64,000 bases of DNA from assembly GCA_016223165.1 (NCBI GenBank), contig JACRPO010000008.1:62001-126000 (forward strand), written 5' to 3'. The position numbers were made by a program, and so were the translations under genes. A model generated the notes under the pieces. That model was not told where the DNA came from, did not search any database, and was given only the letters and a program-made list of their open reading frames with translations. This document shows positions 22,777 through 30,760 of this stretch, one piece after another (within the stretch, counting starts at the first letter, position 1; each line of letters opens with the position of its first letter). This DNA is from Burkholderiales bacterium. GTDB taxonomy: Bacteria; Pseudomonadota; Gammaproteobacteria; Burkholderiales; Burkholderiaceae_C.

Positions 22777-23680
22777 TTGTGGCTCCGCTTCGGGCTATCG
22801 AGGTCCAGGTGCGTCCTTCGTCCTTGCTCAGAAGGACGCTGCGCTTGAACGTGGCGATGGCGATCTCCTTGGGGCGCGCGGGGTTCTGGGCGATGTACGC
22901 CACCGCGTCCTCTCCGAGCGGTGGAATCGGCAGCGCTTCGGGCGACGCACCGGACTTCAGGGCGATCCGCAACAGGGACGCGGTGCCCGCGTAGCCGCTG
23001 AACCACATGTGCTGGCCGTCGAGCGCGAAGGCCGCGGCGAGCACCTGCCGCCCACCGACGAGGCGCTCGAAGCGCGCGGCAGCGTTGCGCGAGAGGTACA
23101 GGCCGTCGGCCGTGCCGGCGGCGACGACCGCGGCATCCGTGGGGTGCACGGCCAGGCTCCGCAGATCGCCGCCGAGTCCCTGGGCCGCGGCGCGAGTCCA
23201 CTTGAGCCCGTCGTTCGTGGTGAAGTAGATCCCGGCCTGGCTCATGCGTGAATTCGCGGCGTGGTTGACCACGTAGACCGCGTTCGTGCTCCAGCCCGTG
23301 GCCAGCGTGTGGAAGTCCGACTCGCCCTCGAGCCCCAGCTTGCTCCAGGTCTTGCCGCCGTCGCGGCTCTTGATCAGCCCGAAGGGGTTGGTCTGGCCGG
23401 AGCCGGGCGCCGGGTGCCCGCTGCTGTAAAGCGCATCGCGCGTCGCCGAGTAACCCATGTAGTCGTGCGCCGGCCCGGCGGCTTTGGACCAACGCGCACC
23501 TTCGAAGATCGCTAGGCCGTCATGACTCGGGATCATGAGGCGTGCGCCGTCGGCGCTGTAGGAGAGGCCATGGACGTGCGTCAGCGTCACCGGCTCGCCC
23601 GCGCGGGTGGGCGCCGAGACGGCAGCGCCAAGCGCCAGTGCGAGCGAAAGCAGGGACGCTGTTCGAGTGATCGGGCGCAT
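22769..23680 (-). CDS. Exported BNR/sialidase-fold protein (F510_1955-like)
   Basis: 303 residues from ATG 23680 (MRPITRTASLLSLALALGAA signal peptide). The mature part is a beta-propeller: LTHVHGLSYSADG, GLIKSRDGGKTWSKLG, GIYFTTNDGLKWTRA, VLLSKDEGRTWTSI are Asp-box repeats. Such proteins are common beside multicopper oxidases in metal-resistance clusters; the biochemical role is not known. Confidence 0.75.
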   Translation of the reverse strand: MRPITRTASLLSLALALGAAVSAPTRAGEPVTLTHVHGLSYSADGARLMIPSHDGLAIFEGARWSKAAGPAHDYMGYSATRDALYSSGHPAPGSGQTNPFGLIKSRDGGKTWSKLGLEGESDFHTLATGWSTNAVYVVNHAANSRMSQAGIYFTTNDGLKWTRAAAQGLGGDLRSLAVHPTDAAVVAAGTADGLYLSRNAAARFERLVGGRQVLAAAFALDGQHMWFSGYAGTASLLRIALKSGASPEALPIPPLGEDAVAYIAQNPARPKEIAIATFKRSVLLSKDEGRTWTSIARSGATSE

Positions 23681-23732
23681 GGAAATCCTTGACGTGGTGG
23701 GAGGATTGGAGGATTGGCGGGCGCTCAGGTCT

Positions 23733-24092
23733 TCAGCAGCCACGCGATGTGGACGTAGAGCGCGCCGCCGTGCTCGACAACGTGCCATGGGCACCTTTGC
23801 GCAAGTGGAAGAAGTCCTCGACGGGCATCACCGCGACCACGCCCGTGCCCGGCACGTCGGAGCCGGCGGCCTCTCGCAGCAGGCCGAGCAGCGCACCGAG
23901 GTGCGACTCGTCCACGAACAACTCCGCCTTGGCGTGTTCGGTGAGCCAATCGCCGGAGAAGAAGTTCTTGTAGTTGCCGAAACCCTTCACCCGGGTCAGG
24001 GTGATGCCGCCGACGCCGATCCGGGTCAACTTCGCCTCCAGCGCCGGCACGGCCTCGGGCCGCAGGATGGCAATGACGTACTTGAATGCCAT
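23733..24092 (-). CDS. P-II-like regulator protein
   Basis: 119 residues from ATG 24092. MAFKYVIAILRPEAVPALEAKL, IGVGGITLTRVKGFG and GTGVVAVMPVEDFFHLRKG follow the P-II fold (beta strand, helix, B-loop). The T-loop lacks the uridylylated Tyr context of GlnB. The last ~15 residues (SSTAARSTSTSRGC) look unlike the family and might result from a late frameshift: the alternative frame reads GGALYVHIAWLLKT. Metal-cluster P-II-like proteins are known; ligand unknown. Confidence 0.65.
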   Translation of the reverse strand: MAFKYVIAILRPEAVPALEAKLTRIGVGGITLTRVKGFGNYKNFFSGDWLTEHAKAELFVDESHLGALLGLLREAAGSDVPGTGVVAVMPVEDFFHLRKGAHGTLSSTAARSTSTSRGC

Positions 24093-24258
24093 GGGGAACC
24101 TCTCGCGCATGCGGCCCGGTGGTTGGTGCCATCGAGGCCGTCGGGGCCGTTCGGGCCGTTCGGGCCAGCCGGCGCGAGCGGAAGTCCGCGCGCAAGCCGT
24201 CCCGCCGAATGCTGGTCCGCCGGTCGGTCAGGCGGTCAGCACGCGACGAAGCGAGAAG

Positions 24259-24669
24259 TCAAATGCGGAAGCAGCAGTGCAGGATCGCGAGCGGCGGACC
24301 CACCGCCGGGGGCGGACGGTCGACCCGTACCCGCGTCGGCGCCGATTCCGCAAGCCCTGCCGACGGCACGACGGGGTAGAAGCTTGCCGGCAACGCGGGG
24401 GGTACCGATGGCGCGGGTTTCCCATCGACGTTCTGCTGGCCGGACTGGCAATGCGCCGCACACAGGTTCGGCTGCGCGGAGTCCAGGCGCGAGGAGCCGG
24501 CCGGCATGCCGTTGCTCCCGAGGCCCGGGCGGGACTGCTCGCCGAGCATGGCAGCCGGCTCCTTGCCGCTCATCGAACCGGCAGGCATCACCGGGCAGGC
24601 GTAAGCGGACAGCGCCGCCTGTGCGAACACCAGCACGCCCACCAGCAGGCGGGCGATGAAACGGTTCAT
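24259..24669 (-). CDS. Small exported protein, metal-cluster type
   Basis: 136 residues from ATG 24669. Signal peptide MNRFIARLLVGVLVFAQAALSA, then ACPVMPAGSM, CAAHCQSGQQ, a Pro-rich segment and a terminal ILHCCFRI. The Cys, His and Met content and place at the upstream end of the copper cluster suggest a periplasmic metal-binding role. No family name assigned. Confidence 0.55.
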   Translation of the reverse strand: MNRFIARLLVGVLVFAQAALSAYACPVMPAGSMSGKEPAAMLGEQSRPGLGSNGMPAGSSRLDSAQPNLCAAHCQSGQQNVDGKPAPSVPPALPASFYPVVPSAGLAESAPTRVRVDRPPPAVGPPLAILHCCFRI

Positions 24670-24796
24670 GTTCCGGCTGATCGACACGACGATTGGTGAT
24701 TCAAGCTCGGGCAAAGGTTCCGCTTCGCGCGTCCAGAATAGCGCAATCAGTGACCGCCTGCCCATGCCATGCTAGACGGGGGAAAGCCCGATCCTC

Positions 24797-24919
24797 GTCT
24801 ACCCGGGCGCCTACGCCACGCATGGCGTGCGGGCCGCGCTGCTGCTGTGGCTGATGCTGCGCGGGCCTGGTGCCCTGTCGCTGGATCACTGGATCGCAAG
24901 CCGGCGGCGTTCCTGACCG
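24797..24919 (+). repeat. Direct repeat copy 1: doxX 3' end fragment
   Basis: 123 bases nearly identical to 25797-25919, starting GTCTACCCGGGCGCCTACGC and running through the doxX stop. About five mismatches, no length change, and an offset of exactly 1000 bp. Here it is only a gene fragment without the rest of doxX. Confidence 0.9.
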
Positions 24920-24929
24920 TGTACACAAG

Positions 24930-25005
24930 GCCTAACGTTTGAGTTCACCCGCCTGCGGAAGCGGGCGAAGCCCGCTGTAGCAGGTCGGGTGCACGTCGGG
25001 TGAAC
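24930..25005 (-). repeat. attC-like palindrome after TfoX gene
   Basis: On the minus strand the region reads GTTCACCCG ... AGCGGGC-TTC-GCCCGCT ... CGGGTGAAC-TCAAAC-GTTAGGC. GTTCACCCG/CGGGTGAAC form the outer stem, an inner hairpin lies between, and the final GTTAGGC fits the integron R' core (GTTRRRY). The stop codon of the TfoX-like gene lies inside this core. A matching R'' was not found, so it may be a degenerate cassette end. Confidence 0.45.
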
Positions 25006-25327
25006 ACGCATGTGCGACACACTCTTTGAGATACGCCATGATGGCACCCTTGCTGAGGCAGCCCGCGTCCGGGAACAGAACGTAGCCTTGCTTGACAGGC
25101 GAGTTCTCGAAGTACCGCAATGGTGATGCCTGCCCGGACTCGATCAACTGCGAGCAGCGATGCCGGGGTAGTTTGAAAGCGAGGCCAGCAGTTGTCAGCG
25201 ACGCGCAGATCTTGGTGTTCGAGTACAAGGCGGCACCGCTGAAGAAGTGTTTGCATACTAGGCCTGGGCTACCGGGCAGCTCACTGGCGACCAGGTCCTC
25301 CAATGTCTTCAAGTACGGTTGGGCCAC
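24932..25327 (-). CDS. TfoX N-terminal-domain protein
   Basis: 131 residues from GTG 25327 (AGGA nine bases upstream); the longer frame to 25744 is antisense to doxX and not used. PYLKTLEDLVASELPG, VCKHFFSGAALYSNTKICASL, AGLAFKLP and SPLRYF...VKQGYVLFPD match the TfoX/Sxy N-terminal domain. The last ~25 residues are read through the attC-like palindrome. Single-domain TfoX_N proteins are not necessarily competence regulators. Confidence 0.7.
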   Translation of the reverse strand: MAQPYLKTLEDLVASELPGSPGLVCKHFFSGAALYSNTKICASLTTAGLAFKLPRHRCSQLIESGQASPLRYFENSPVKQGYVLFPDAGCLSKGAIMAYLKECVAHACSPDVHPTCYSGLRPLPQAGELKR

Positions 25328-25456
25328 AACAGATCCTGGGACGACGCCAAACTTGTTTGTGGACCAACCGCAATCGCTGGCTGAGGTTGGCCCACCGGCA
25401 TTGTCTACCTCCCCATTGCGGGCCTCGTTGCGGCCCCTGAACGGGTGCCACCCGGG

Positions 25457-25916
25457 CGAAGTTCGACAGGCGTTCGCCCGCATCCCGGAGTCGCTGGTCG
25501 CGTTGCTGGCGCGCTTCTCCATCTCCGCGGTGTTCTGGAACTCGGGCCAGACCAAGGTCGAAGGCTTTGCGGTCAACCTCGTCTCGGGCACTTTCGAGCT
25601 GGGCTGGCCGCGCCTGTCGTCAACGGCGGCCGACCTGTTCCGCGACGAATACAAGCTGCCGCTGCTGCCGCCCGAAGGGGCCGCCGTGATGGCCGCGATC
25701 GGCGAGCACGCGCTACCGCTGCTGGTGCTGCTCGGCCTGGGCACGCGGCTGGCGTCGTTCGGGCTGCTCGTGATGACGGCGGTGATCCAGACCCTGGTCT
25801 ACCCGGGCGCCTACGCCACGCATGGCGTGTGGGCCGCGGCGCTGCTGTGGCTGATGCTGCGCGGGCCCGGCGCCCTGTCGCTGGATCACTGGATCGCAAG
25901 CCGGCGGCGTTCCTGA
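25457..25916 (+). CDS. DoxX-family membrane protein, start unclear
   Basis: About 150 residues recognisable as DoxX: FARIPESLVALLARFSISAVF, TKVEGF, DLFRDEYKLPLLPPEGAAV, EHALPLLVLLGLGTRLASFG and a final LYP/YATHGVWAAALLWLML, with four hydrophobic segments. The frame stays open to ATG 25092 but that part is antisense to the TfoX gene. No start with a Shine-Dalgarno precedes residue FAR, so the 5' end was probably altered by the event that placed the TfoX segment here. Confidence 0.65.
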
Positions 25917-25919
25917 CCG
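25797..25919 (+). repeat. Direct repeat copy 2: intact doxX 3' end
   Basis: Partner of 24797-24919, exactly 1000 bp away, forming the last 41 codons of the doxX gene. The two copies bracket the TfoX-like gene. Confidence 0.9.
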
Positions 25920-26047
25920 GGCTCGCATGCCTGGAGGCGGCCTTGCGCTTACTGGCGTGGCTGGCAATGAATCGTTCGCTGCATCCCGGAGCGCCCTTCA
26001 AGGGGCCAGCGAGCGGCTGCGCTGTGCCAACCCGACGAGCATCTGCG

Positions 26048-26596
26048 CTACTTGGCCTTGGCCATCGCAACGAACTCCACGTTCGGCTCCACGCCCGCCA
26101 GATGATTGCAGTAGTTGGTGAACGTCTTTTGAGCGACGCCCATGACCACCTCGAAGACCTGCGCTTTCGTGTAACCCGCGCTCAGGAAGGCATGGATCTT
26201 CTCCTCGTCCACTCGTCCCCTCTGCTCGACCAACGCAGCGGTCAGGTCACGCAGCGCATTCAGCTTGCGGCTCTCGAGCGGCCCTGCATCGAGAGTCGCA
26301 TTGATGGTCGCGGCGTCGATGCCCGCTTGGCGTCCCAACCCCACATGGACGGTGCGGCAATAGTTGCAGTCGTTGCTCACGCTGGCCGTCAACAAGACCA
26401 GCTGCTGCTCCTGAGGTGTGAGTGAAGTGCTTTCGAAGGCCGCGATGAGGTTCAAGAGCGCGTCGAGTGCCACCGGAGACTCGGCGATGGTCGCCCCGAG
26501 GTTCGGAATGAACCCGTAGCGCGCCTTCACCTTCGCCAGAACCTCGGCGGAGCCCTTCGGTGCAGTGATGTCGGTGTGCTGAGTGAAATCTCCCAT
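26048..26596 (-). CDS. Carboxymuconolactone decarboxylase/AhpD-family protein
   Basis: 182 residues. The AhpD core has LVLLTASVSNDCNYCRTVHVGLGRQ with C-x-x-C and the downstream His of the peroxidase-reductase active site, and further VFEVVMGVAQKTFTNYCNHLAG. Such proteins are alkylhydroperoxidase-like. Divergent from a TetR gene with palindromes between, so probably repressed by it. Confidence 0.88.
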   Translation of the reverse strand: MGDFTQHTDITAPKGSAEVLAKVKARYGFIPNLGATIAESPVALDALLNLIAAFESTSLTPQEQQLVLLTASVSNDCNYCRTVHVGLGRQAGIDAATINATLDAGPLESRKLNALRDLTAALVEQRGRVDEEKIHAFLSAGYTKAQVFEVVMGVAQKTFTNYCNHLAGVEPNVEFVAMAKAK

Positions 26597-26626
26597 GGCG
26601 TCCGGTCCTCGTGATTGCGGCCGAAG

Positions 26627-26670
26627 TTGACCGGTCAGTCAAGACTACTGGTTCTTTACCGACCGGTCAA
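26627..26670. promoter_or_regulatory. TetR-type operators between divergent genes
   Basis: Two copies of GACCGGTC: the first inside the perfect palindrome TGACCGGTCA (26628-26637, within TTGACCGGTCAGTCAA), the second in CCGACCGGTCAAG (26659-26671). Position between the AhpD-like gene and the TetR gene fits autoregulation plus control of the enzyme. Confidence 0.7.
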
Positions 26671-26729
26671 GTGGTGCTATCTTGCTTGCGATGCTGCAAC
26701 TCAAGAAGCGCCGCGCGCAGGAGAGCCTC

Positions 26730-27329
26730 ATGCACGAAAACGAGGGACCGGGCACACGAGAACGTCTCATCAGCGCAGCGGTCGATCTGCTGTGGGAGCG
26801 CAGCTATCAGGCCGCCGGTGTTGACGAACTCTGTGCTCGAGCAAACGCCAAGAAGGGAAGCTTCTATCACTTCTTTCCGTCCAAGACCGACCTCGCCATT
26901 GCGGCCGTAGACGCATCGTGGGCCGCTACCAGGGGGGCCATATTCGATCCCATCTCCGAGAGCGGCAAGGGCGGCCTGGACCAGCTTCGCGCACTGATCG
27001 ATGCGATCGACCGCTTCCAGGCGACCACCAAGAAGCGCAAGGGAGCTTTCCTGGGCTGCCCTTTCGGGAGCCTCGGGCAGGAAATGGCCCACCAAGACGA
27101 GCGACTCCGCAAGGCGCTGGATGAAGTGTTCAGCGCTCACTGCGTCTACCTCCAACGAGCGCTGGAGCTTGCGCAGAGGAGCGGAGAGATCCCAGCAGGC
27201 AACAGCCGTCAGAGGGCGGAGAACGTGTTCGCGTTCCTCGAGGGCGCGCTCTTGGTCGCGAAGGTCGCAAACGATCCTGCGAAGTTTCGGCGTATCGCTT
27301 CGGCCATCGAAACAATTGCTGCCCGGTAG
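26730..27329 (+). CDS. TetR/AcrR-family regulator
   Basis: 199 residues from ATG 26730; an upstream ATG at 26682 is in frame but less typical. The N-terminal helix-turn-helix (TRERLISAAVDLLWERSY, GVDELCARANAKKGSFYHFFPSK) is clear; the C-terminal domain (FRRIA, ENVFAFLEGALLVAKVAND) is of the TetR_C_LfrR/YcdC style. Likely represses the divergent AhpD-like gene. Confidence 0.9.
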   Translation: MHENEGPGTRERLISAAVDLLWERSYQAAGVDELCARANAKKGSFYHFFPSKTDLAIAAVDASWAATRGAIFDPISESGKGGLDQLRALIDAIDRFQATTKKRKGAFLGCPFGSLGQEMAHQDERLRKALDEVFSAHCVYLQRALELAQRSGEIPAGNSRQRAENVFAFLEGALLVAKVANDPAKFRRIASAIETIAAR

Positions 27330-27446
27330 GGAGTCGCCACAGTTTCGTGATAGTTCGGTGATGCATCCGCTGGGGGCATGCAGTTCCACTGCAAAGCCCG
27401 CATGCACCTCGCGCGCGGGCGCCTTTCTTTGCCCAAGGAGCACCGC

Positions 27447-28139
27447 ATGTCGATCCCCCCTCCCGCAATCACGCGCCGCCTGGCGTTGTGTGCCCTGGCC
27501 GCCGCCGCCGTGAGTGCGCAGGCCACCGAGCCGCACGGCCGCTGGCTGTACGAAGTGAGCGTCACCAACATCACCTACAACCAGCGCTTTACGCCGCTGT
27601 TGTTGGCCACGCACAAGCCCGAGATCCGCTTCTTTACCCTCGGCCAGCCCGCCGTTCCCGAGCTGGCCACGCTGGCCGAGGAGGGCAACGTCGCGCCGCT
27701 GCGCGCGCTGCTCGATGCCAGTGCGCTCGTCACGGCCACCGCTGCCGCCAGCGGGCTGCTCGATCCCGGCAAGACCGCGACCTTCCAGATCCAGGGCAAC
27801 CCTTGGCGCGACCGTCTGAGCGTGGCCGCGATGCTGATCCCCACCAACGATGCCTTCGTGGCCCTCAACGGCGTGCCGCTGCCGCTGCCGCACCAGGGCG
27901 CGCAGACGTTCACCGCCCTGGCCTACGACGCGGGCAGCGAGGTCAACGACGAACTGTGCTCGTCGATCCCCGGCCCCTTCTTCGCCGAGTGCGGCGGCCC
28001 GGGCGGAGGTGCGCGCGTGGGTGGCGGTGAAGGCTTCGTGCATGTGCACCGCGGCGTGCACGGCGTGGGCAGCTTGCAGCCCAACCAGCGCGACTGGCGC
28101 AACCCGGTGGCATCGATCCGCGTGCGTCTGGTGCGCTGA
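27447..28139 (+). CDS. Spondin_N-domain exported protein
   Basis: 230 residues from ATG 27447 (AAGGAG upstream). Signal peptide (LALCALAAAAVSAQA), then the Spondin N domain: YEVSVTNITYNQRFTPLLLA, SGLLDPGKTATF, LSVAAMLIPTNDAFVALNGV, AYDAGSEVNDELCSSIPGP. Bacterial members are extracellular, calcium-binding-fold proteins of unknown role. Stands alone in its orientation before a DUF3179 gene. Confidence 0.82.
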   Translation: MSIPPPAITRRLALCALAAAAVSAQATEPHGRWLYEVSVTNITYNQRFTPLLLATHKPEIRFFTLGQPAVPELATLAEEGNVAPLRALLDASALVTATAAASGLLDPGKTATFQIQGNPWRDRLSVAAMLIPTNDAFVALNGVPLPLPHQGAQTFTALAYDAGSEVNDELCSSIPGPFFAECGGPGGGARVGGGEGFVHVHRGVHGVGSLQPNQRDWRNPVASIRVRLVR

Positions 28140-28252
28140 AGCACTCCAGCACCGTTCGAGCCTCGGGCAGCCGAATGGGGTGTGCCTGGGTCTCGAGCGG
28201 TACGATGTGCTCGCCGTTCCTGCCCGCGCTTCGCCCGAGGAGACCTCGCCCC

Positions 28253-29668
28253 ATGAAGCCCCATGCGGTCCACGCAGCGAGCCGCCCAGGGCTTGGCCTG
28301 GCGGCGCTGCTGGTTGCTTTGGCGATGTCGTTGGCCGGCGCGCCCATACCGGCCGGCGCCGCGGAAGCAGCCACGGTCAGCGCGCGCAAGGACAAGCACG
28401 GCCAGTCGTTCCCGCCGCTGCCTGCCGCAGCCCGCGAGGCCCTGCCGGCCGAGGTGCAGCGGGCGCTCGCCGAGCTGGCGCCGGCGCTGCGCGAACTTCG
28501 CTTCCCGAGCGCCGCGGTGCAGCGCATAGGCGCTGCCGGCGACGCGCGCCTCGCGTGGGTGCTCTACGACCTGCTGCGCTTTGCCGGCCGAGACACTTTC
28601 GGCGAAATCGTCTCGGCCTTCGAGCGGCTGACGGGCGCCCCGTTGCCGAGCGAGCCCATCACCGCGATGGGCGACCGGCTGCTCGCCTGGGACCTGCCGG
28701 CCCCACCGGGCTACCGGGAGGTGAAGCGCGACCTCTTCCTGTTGATCGAGCCCGCTTGGGCGCCCTTCTTTGCAGATGCCGATTCGGCCATCGATTGGCG
28801 CCAGGTCGGTTGGGGAGGTGTCTTCATCGACGATCGGCTCGACGCCACGCAAGGCGAGACCTGCCCGCGCGGCTGCATCCCGGCGCTCGATCAGCCCAAG
28901 GTGACGCCGGCGTCCCAGGGCGGCTGGTATCCCGACAACGCCATCGTGTTCGGCATCGTCGTCAACGGCCAGGCCCGGGCCTACCCCAAGAACATCATGG
29001 AAGTGCATGAGATGGTCAACGACACGCTGGGCGGGCGCCGCATCGGCATTCCGTACTGCACGCTGTGTCTTTCGGCGCAGGCCTACCTCACCGACCGGGC
29101 GAGCGGCTTCGAGCCGCTGCTGCGCACCTCGGGGCTGCTCGCGCGCTCCAACAAGTTCATGTACGACAGACGCACCTGGTCCGCCGTGGACACCTTCACC
29201 GGCCGGGCCATTTCGGGCCCTCTGCACAAGGCCGGGGTGACGCTGCCGCAGACGACGGTGGTCACCTCGACCTGGGGCGCCTGGCGCAAGGCCTATCCGC
29301 GCACCACCATCGTGGCCAAGGACGGTGGCGTGGGACGCAGCTACCCGCTCGAGCCGCTGCAGGGCCGCGACAACAACGGCCCCATCTTTCCCGTCGGCGA
29401 TGTCGATGCGCGCCTGCCGGTGCACGAGGTGGTGCTGGGCGTCACCGCACCCGATGGCCGGCCGCTGGCCTTCCCGCGCGTGGCGGTGCAGATGGCGCTG
29501 CGGGCCGGCGAGCCGGTGCGCATGGGCGGCGTCGAAGTCCGCCGCGACGCGGGCGGGCTGCGTGCCTTTGCCGGCAAGACCGAACTGCCCAGCCACGAGG
29601 CGTTCTGGTTTGCCTGGAGCCAGTTCAAACCGGGTACGGGTTTGTGGCTGCGCGGGGGGCGGGAATAG
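28253..29668 (+). CDS. DUF3179-family exported protein
   Basis: 471 residues from ATG 28253 with a signal peptide (LAALLVALAMSLAGAPIPAGA). Around 200 residues of unfamiliar helical sequence precede the DUF3179 region: CIPALDQPKVTPA, VFGIVVNGQARAYPKNIMEVHEMVN, IPYCTLCLSAQAY, RTSGLLARSNKFMYDR and SGPL. The Cys-x-x-Cys (CTLC) and His are shared with the second DUF3179 protein nearby. Function of the family unknown. Confidence 0.85.
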   Translation: MKPHAVHAASRPGLGLAALLVALAMSLAGAPIPAGAAEAATVSARKDKHGQSFPPLPAAAREALPAEVQRALAELAPALRELRFPSAAVQRIGAAGDARLAWVLYDLLRFAGRDTFGEIVSAFERLTGAPLPSEPITAMGDRLLAWDLPAPPGYREVKRDLFLLIEPAWAPFFADADSAIDWRQVGWGGVFIDDRLDATQGETCPRGCIPALDQPKVTPASQGGWYPDNAIVFGIVVNGQARAYPKNIMEVHEMVNDTLGGRRIGIPYCTLCLSAQAYLTDRASGFEPLLRTSGLLARSNKFMYDRRTWSAVDTFTGRAISGPLHKAGVTLPQTTVVTSTWGAWRKAYPRTTIVAKDGGVGRSYPLEPLQGRDNNGPIFPVGDVDARLPVHEVVLGVTAPDGRPLAFPRVAVQMALRAGEPVRMGGVEVRRDAGGLRAFAGKTELPSHEAFWFAWSQFKPGTGLWLRGGRE

Positions 29669-29672
29669 CGCC

Positions 29673-29768
29673 GTCCTTGGTAAACAGGAAGTTCATGTCC
29701 TCAACGGCCTTTCGATCGACCCCGAACGTGCGATCGAGGTGATCCGCTCACGCCTGCGCAAGAGGTGA
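29673..29768 (+). pseudogene. Short C-terminal gene remnant
   Basis: A 31-codon frame with natural-looking sequence (HVLNGLSIDPERAIEVIRSR then LRKR and a stop) and no start or upstream body. Perhaps the tail of a lost gene. No family assigned. Confidence 0.25.
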
Positions 29769-29794
29769 CGTCGTCGTCCGCCGCTGATTCGAGG

Positions 29795-30760
29795 TCAGAG
29801 GCCGGCAAGCACCTCGGTCTTCGGGTGGAACGCAAACCACGCGAACCAGAACGCCATCACCGAGGGCAACGGCTGGCCCGCCGCATCGAAAGCCTCGGCG
29901 CTGCGGTGCGTGCGGTCGAAGCGGATCTGCACCGGCACACCGCCGAGGCGGTCCTGCAAGCGGCCTTGGGCATCCACGCGCTGCGCCAGCGCCGAGAACG
30001 GGTAGGCCTTGGCCTGGCCGCCGGCGCGCAGGCCGAGCACCCATTCCTTGGCCGGCAGGCGATCGTCGCGGTGCTGCACGTCGAACATCAGGCGCGCAAC
30101 GTTGTCGTAGCCGGCGTAAGGGTCGCGCTTGTAGTCACGCACGTGGCCGGTGTCGGTGGACAACACTTCGGTGCGCGGATGGCGCGCACGCCAGTCGGCC
30201 CAGCTCGTGTGCGTGAGCGGCACCGGCTTCAGCTTCGTGCCCTTCAACGGGCCGCTCACCGCCTGCTCGAGCAGCTGCGACCACAACGATTCGCTTCCGC
30301 GGTCGTACAGCAGCACGTCGCTGTTGTAGAGCAGGCCCGAGACGCCGAAGCTCGAGGCCGCACTGCCGCCCACGCGCGCATCGAAGGCCATGCCGGTGCC
30401 ACACAGCGGGCAGTAGGTGACGGCGATCGCTTCGCTGCCGATCTGGTCGTTGACGACCTCGTGCCAGTTGAGGATGCGCACCGGGTAGGCGCGCGCCACG
30501 CCGCTGCGTGCGAGCGCCAGCACGCGGTCGCCGTCCGCGAGGCCGCTGCGGGCGGCGCTCACGAAGCGCGGCTGGTCGATCGACGGGATGCCGTCGCGCG
30601 GCGGGCCGCCCTGCTCGATGGCCTCGAGGGGGATCAGCGCGCCCTTCAGGTCGAAGCCGTTGAGCGATTGCGCGAAGGTTTGCGCGAAGGCGCGGCGCGG
30701 CATCGCGGCGGCGCCGAGCAGACACGACGCGCACGACACGAGCATCCGGCGGCGTTTCAT
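29795..30760 (-). CDS. DUF3179-family exported protein
   Basis: 321 residues from ATG 30760, which overlaps the stop of the YiiX-like gene. Signal peptide with MKRRRMLVSCASCLLGAAAM. DUF3179 core: SIDQPRFVSA, VARAYPVRILNWHEVVND, VTYCPLCGTGMAF, SGLLYNSDVLLYDR and SGPL. Paralogue of the protein at 28253 but lacking its long N-terminal part. Second gene of a two-gene operon with a putative ECF-type promoter. Confidence 0.85.
   Translation of the reverse strand: MKRRRMLVSCASCLLGAAAMPRRAFAQTFAQSLNGFDLKGALIPLEAIEQGGPPRDGIPSIDQPRFVSAARSGLADGDRVLALARSGVARAYPVRILNWHEVVNDQIGSEAIAVTYCPLCGTGMAFDARVGGSAASSFGVSGLLYNSDVLLYDRGSESLWSQLLEQAVSGPLKGTKLKPVPLTHTSWADWRARHPRTEVLSTDTGHVRDYKRDPYAGYDNVARLMFDVQHRDDRLPAKEWVLGLRAGGQAKAYPFSALAQRVDAQGRLQDRLGGVPVQIRFDRTHRSAEAFDAAGQPLPSVMAFWFAWFAFHPKTEVLAGL

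Noticed and set aside
24932..25744. 270-codon minus-strand gene
   Set aside because: Its N-terminal half is antisense to doxX; only the part from GTG 25327 matches TfoX_N.
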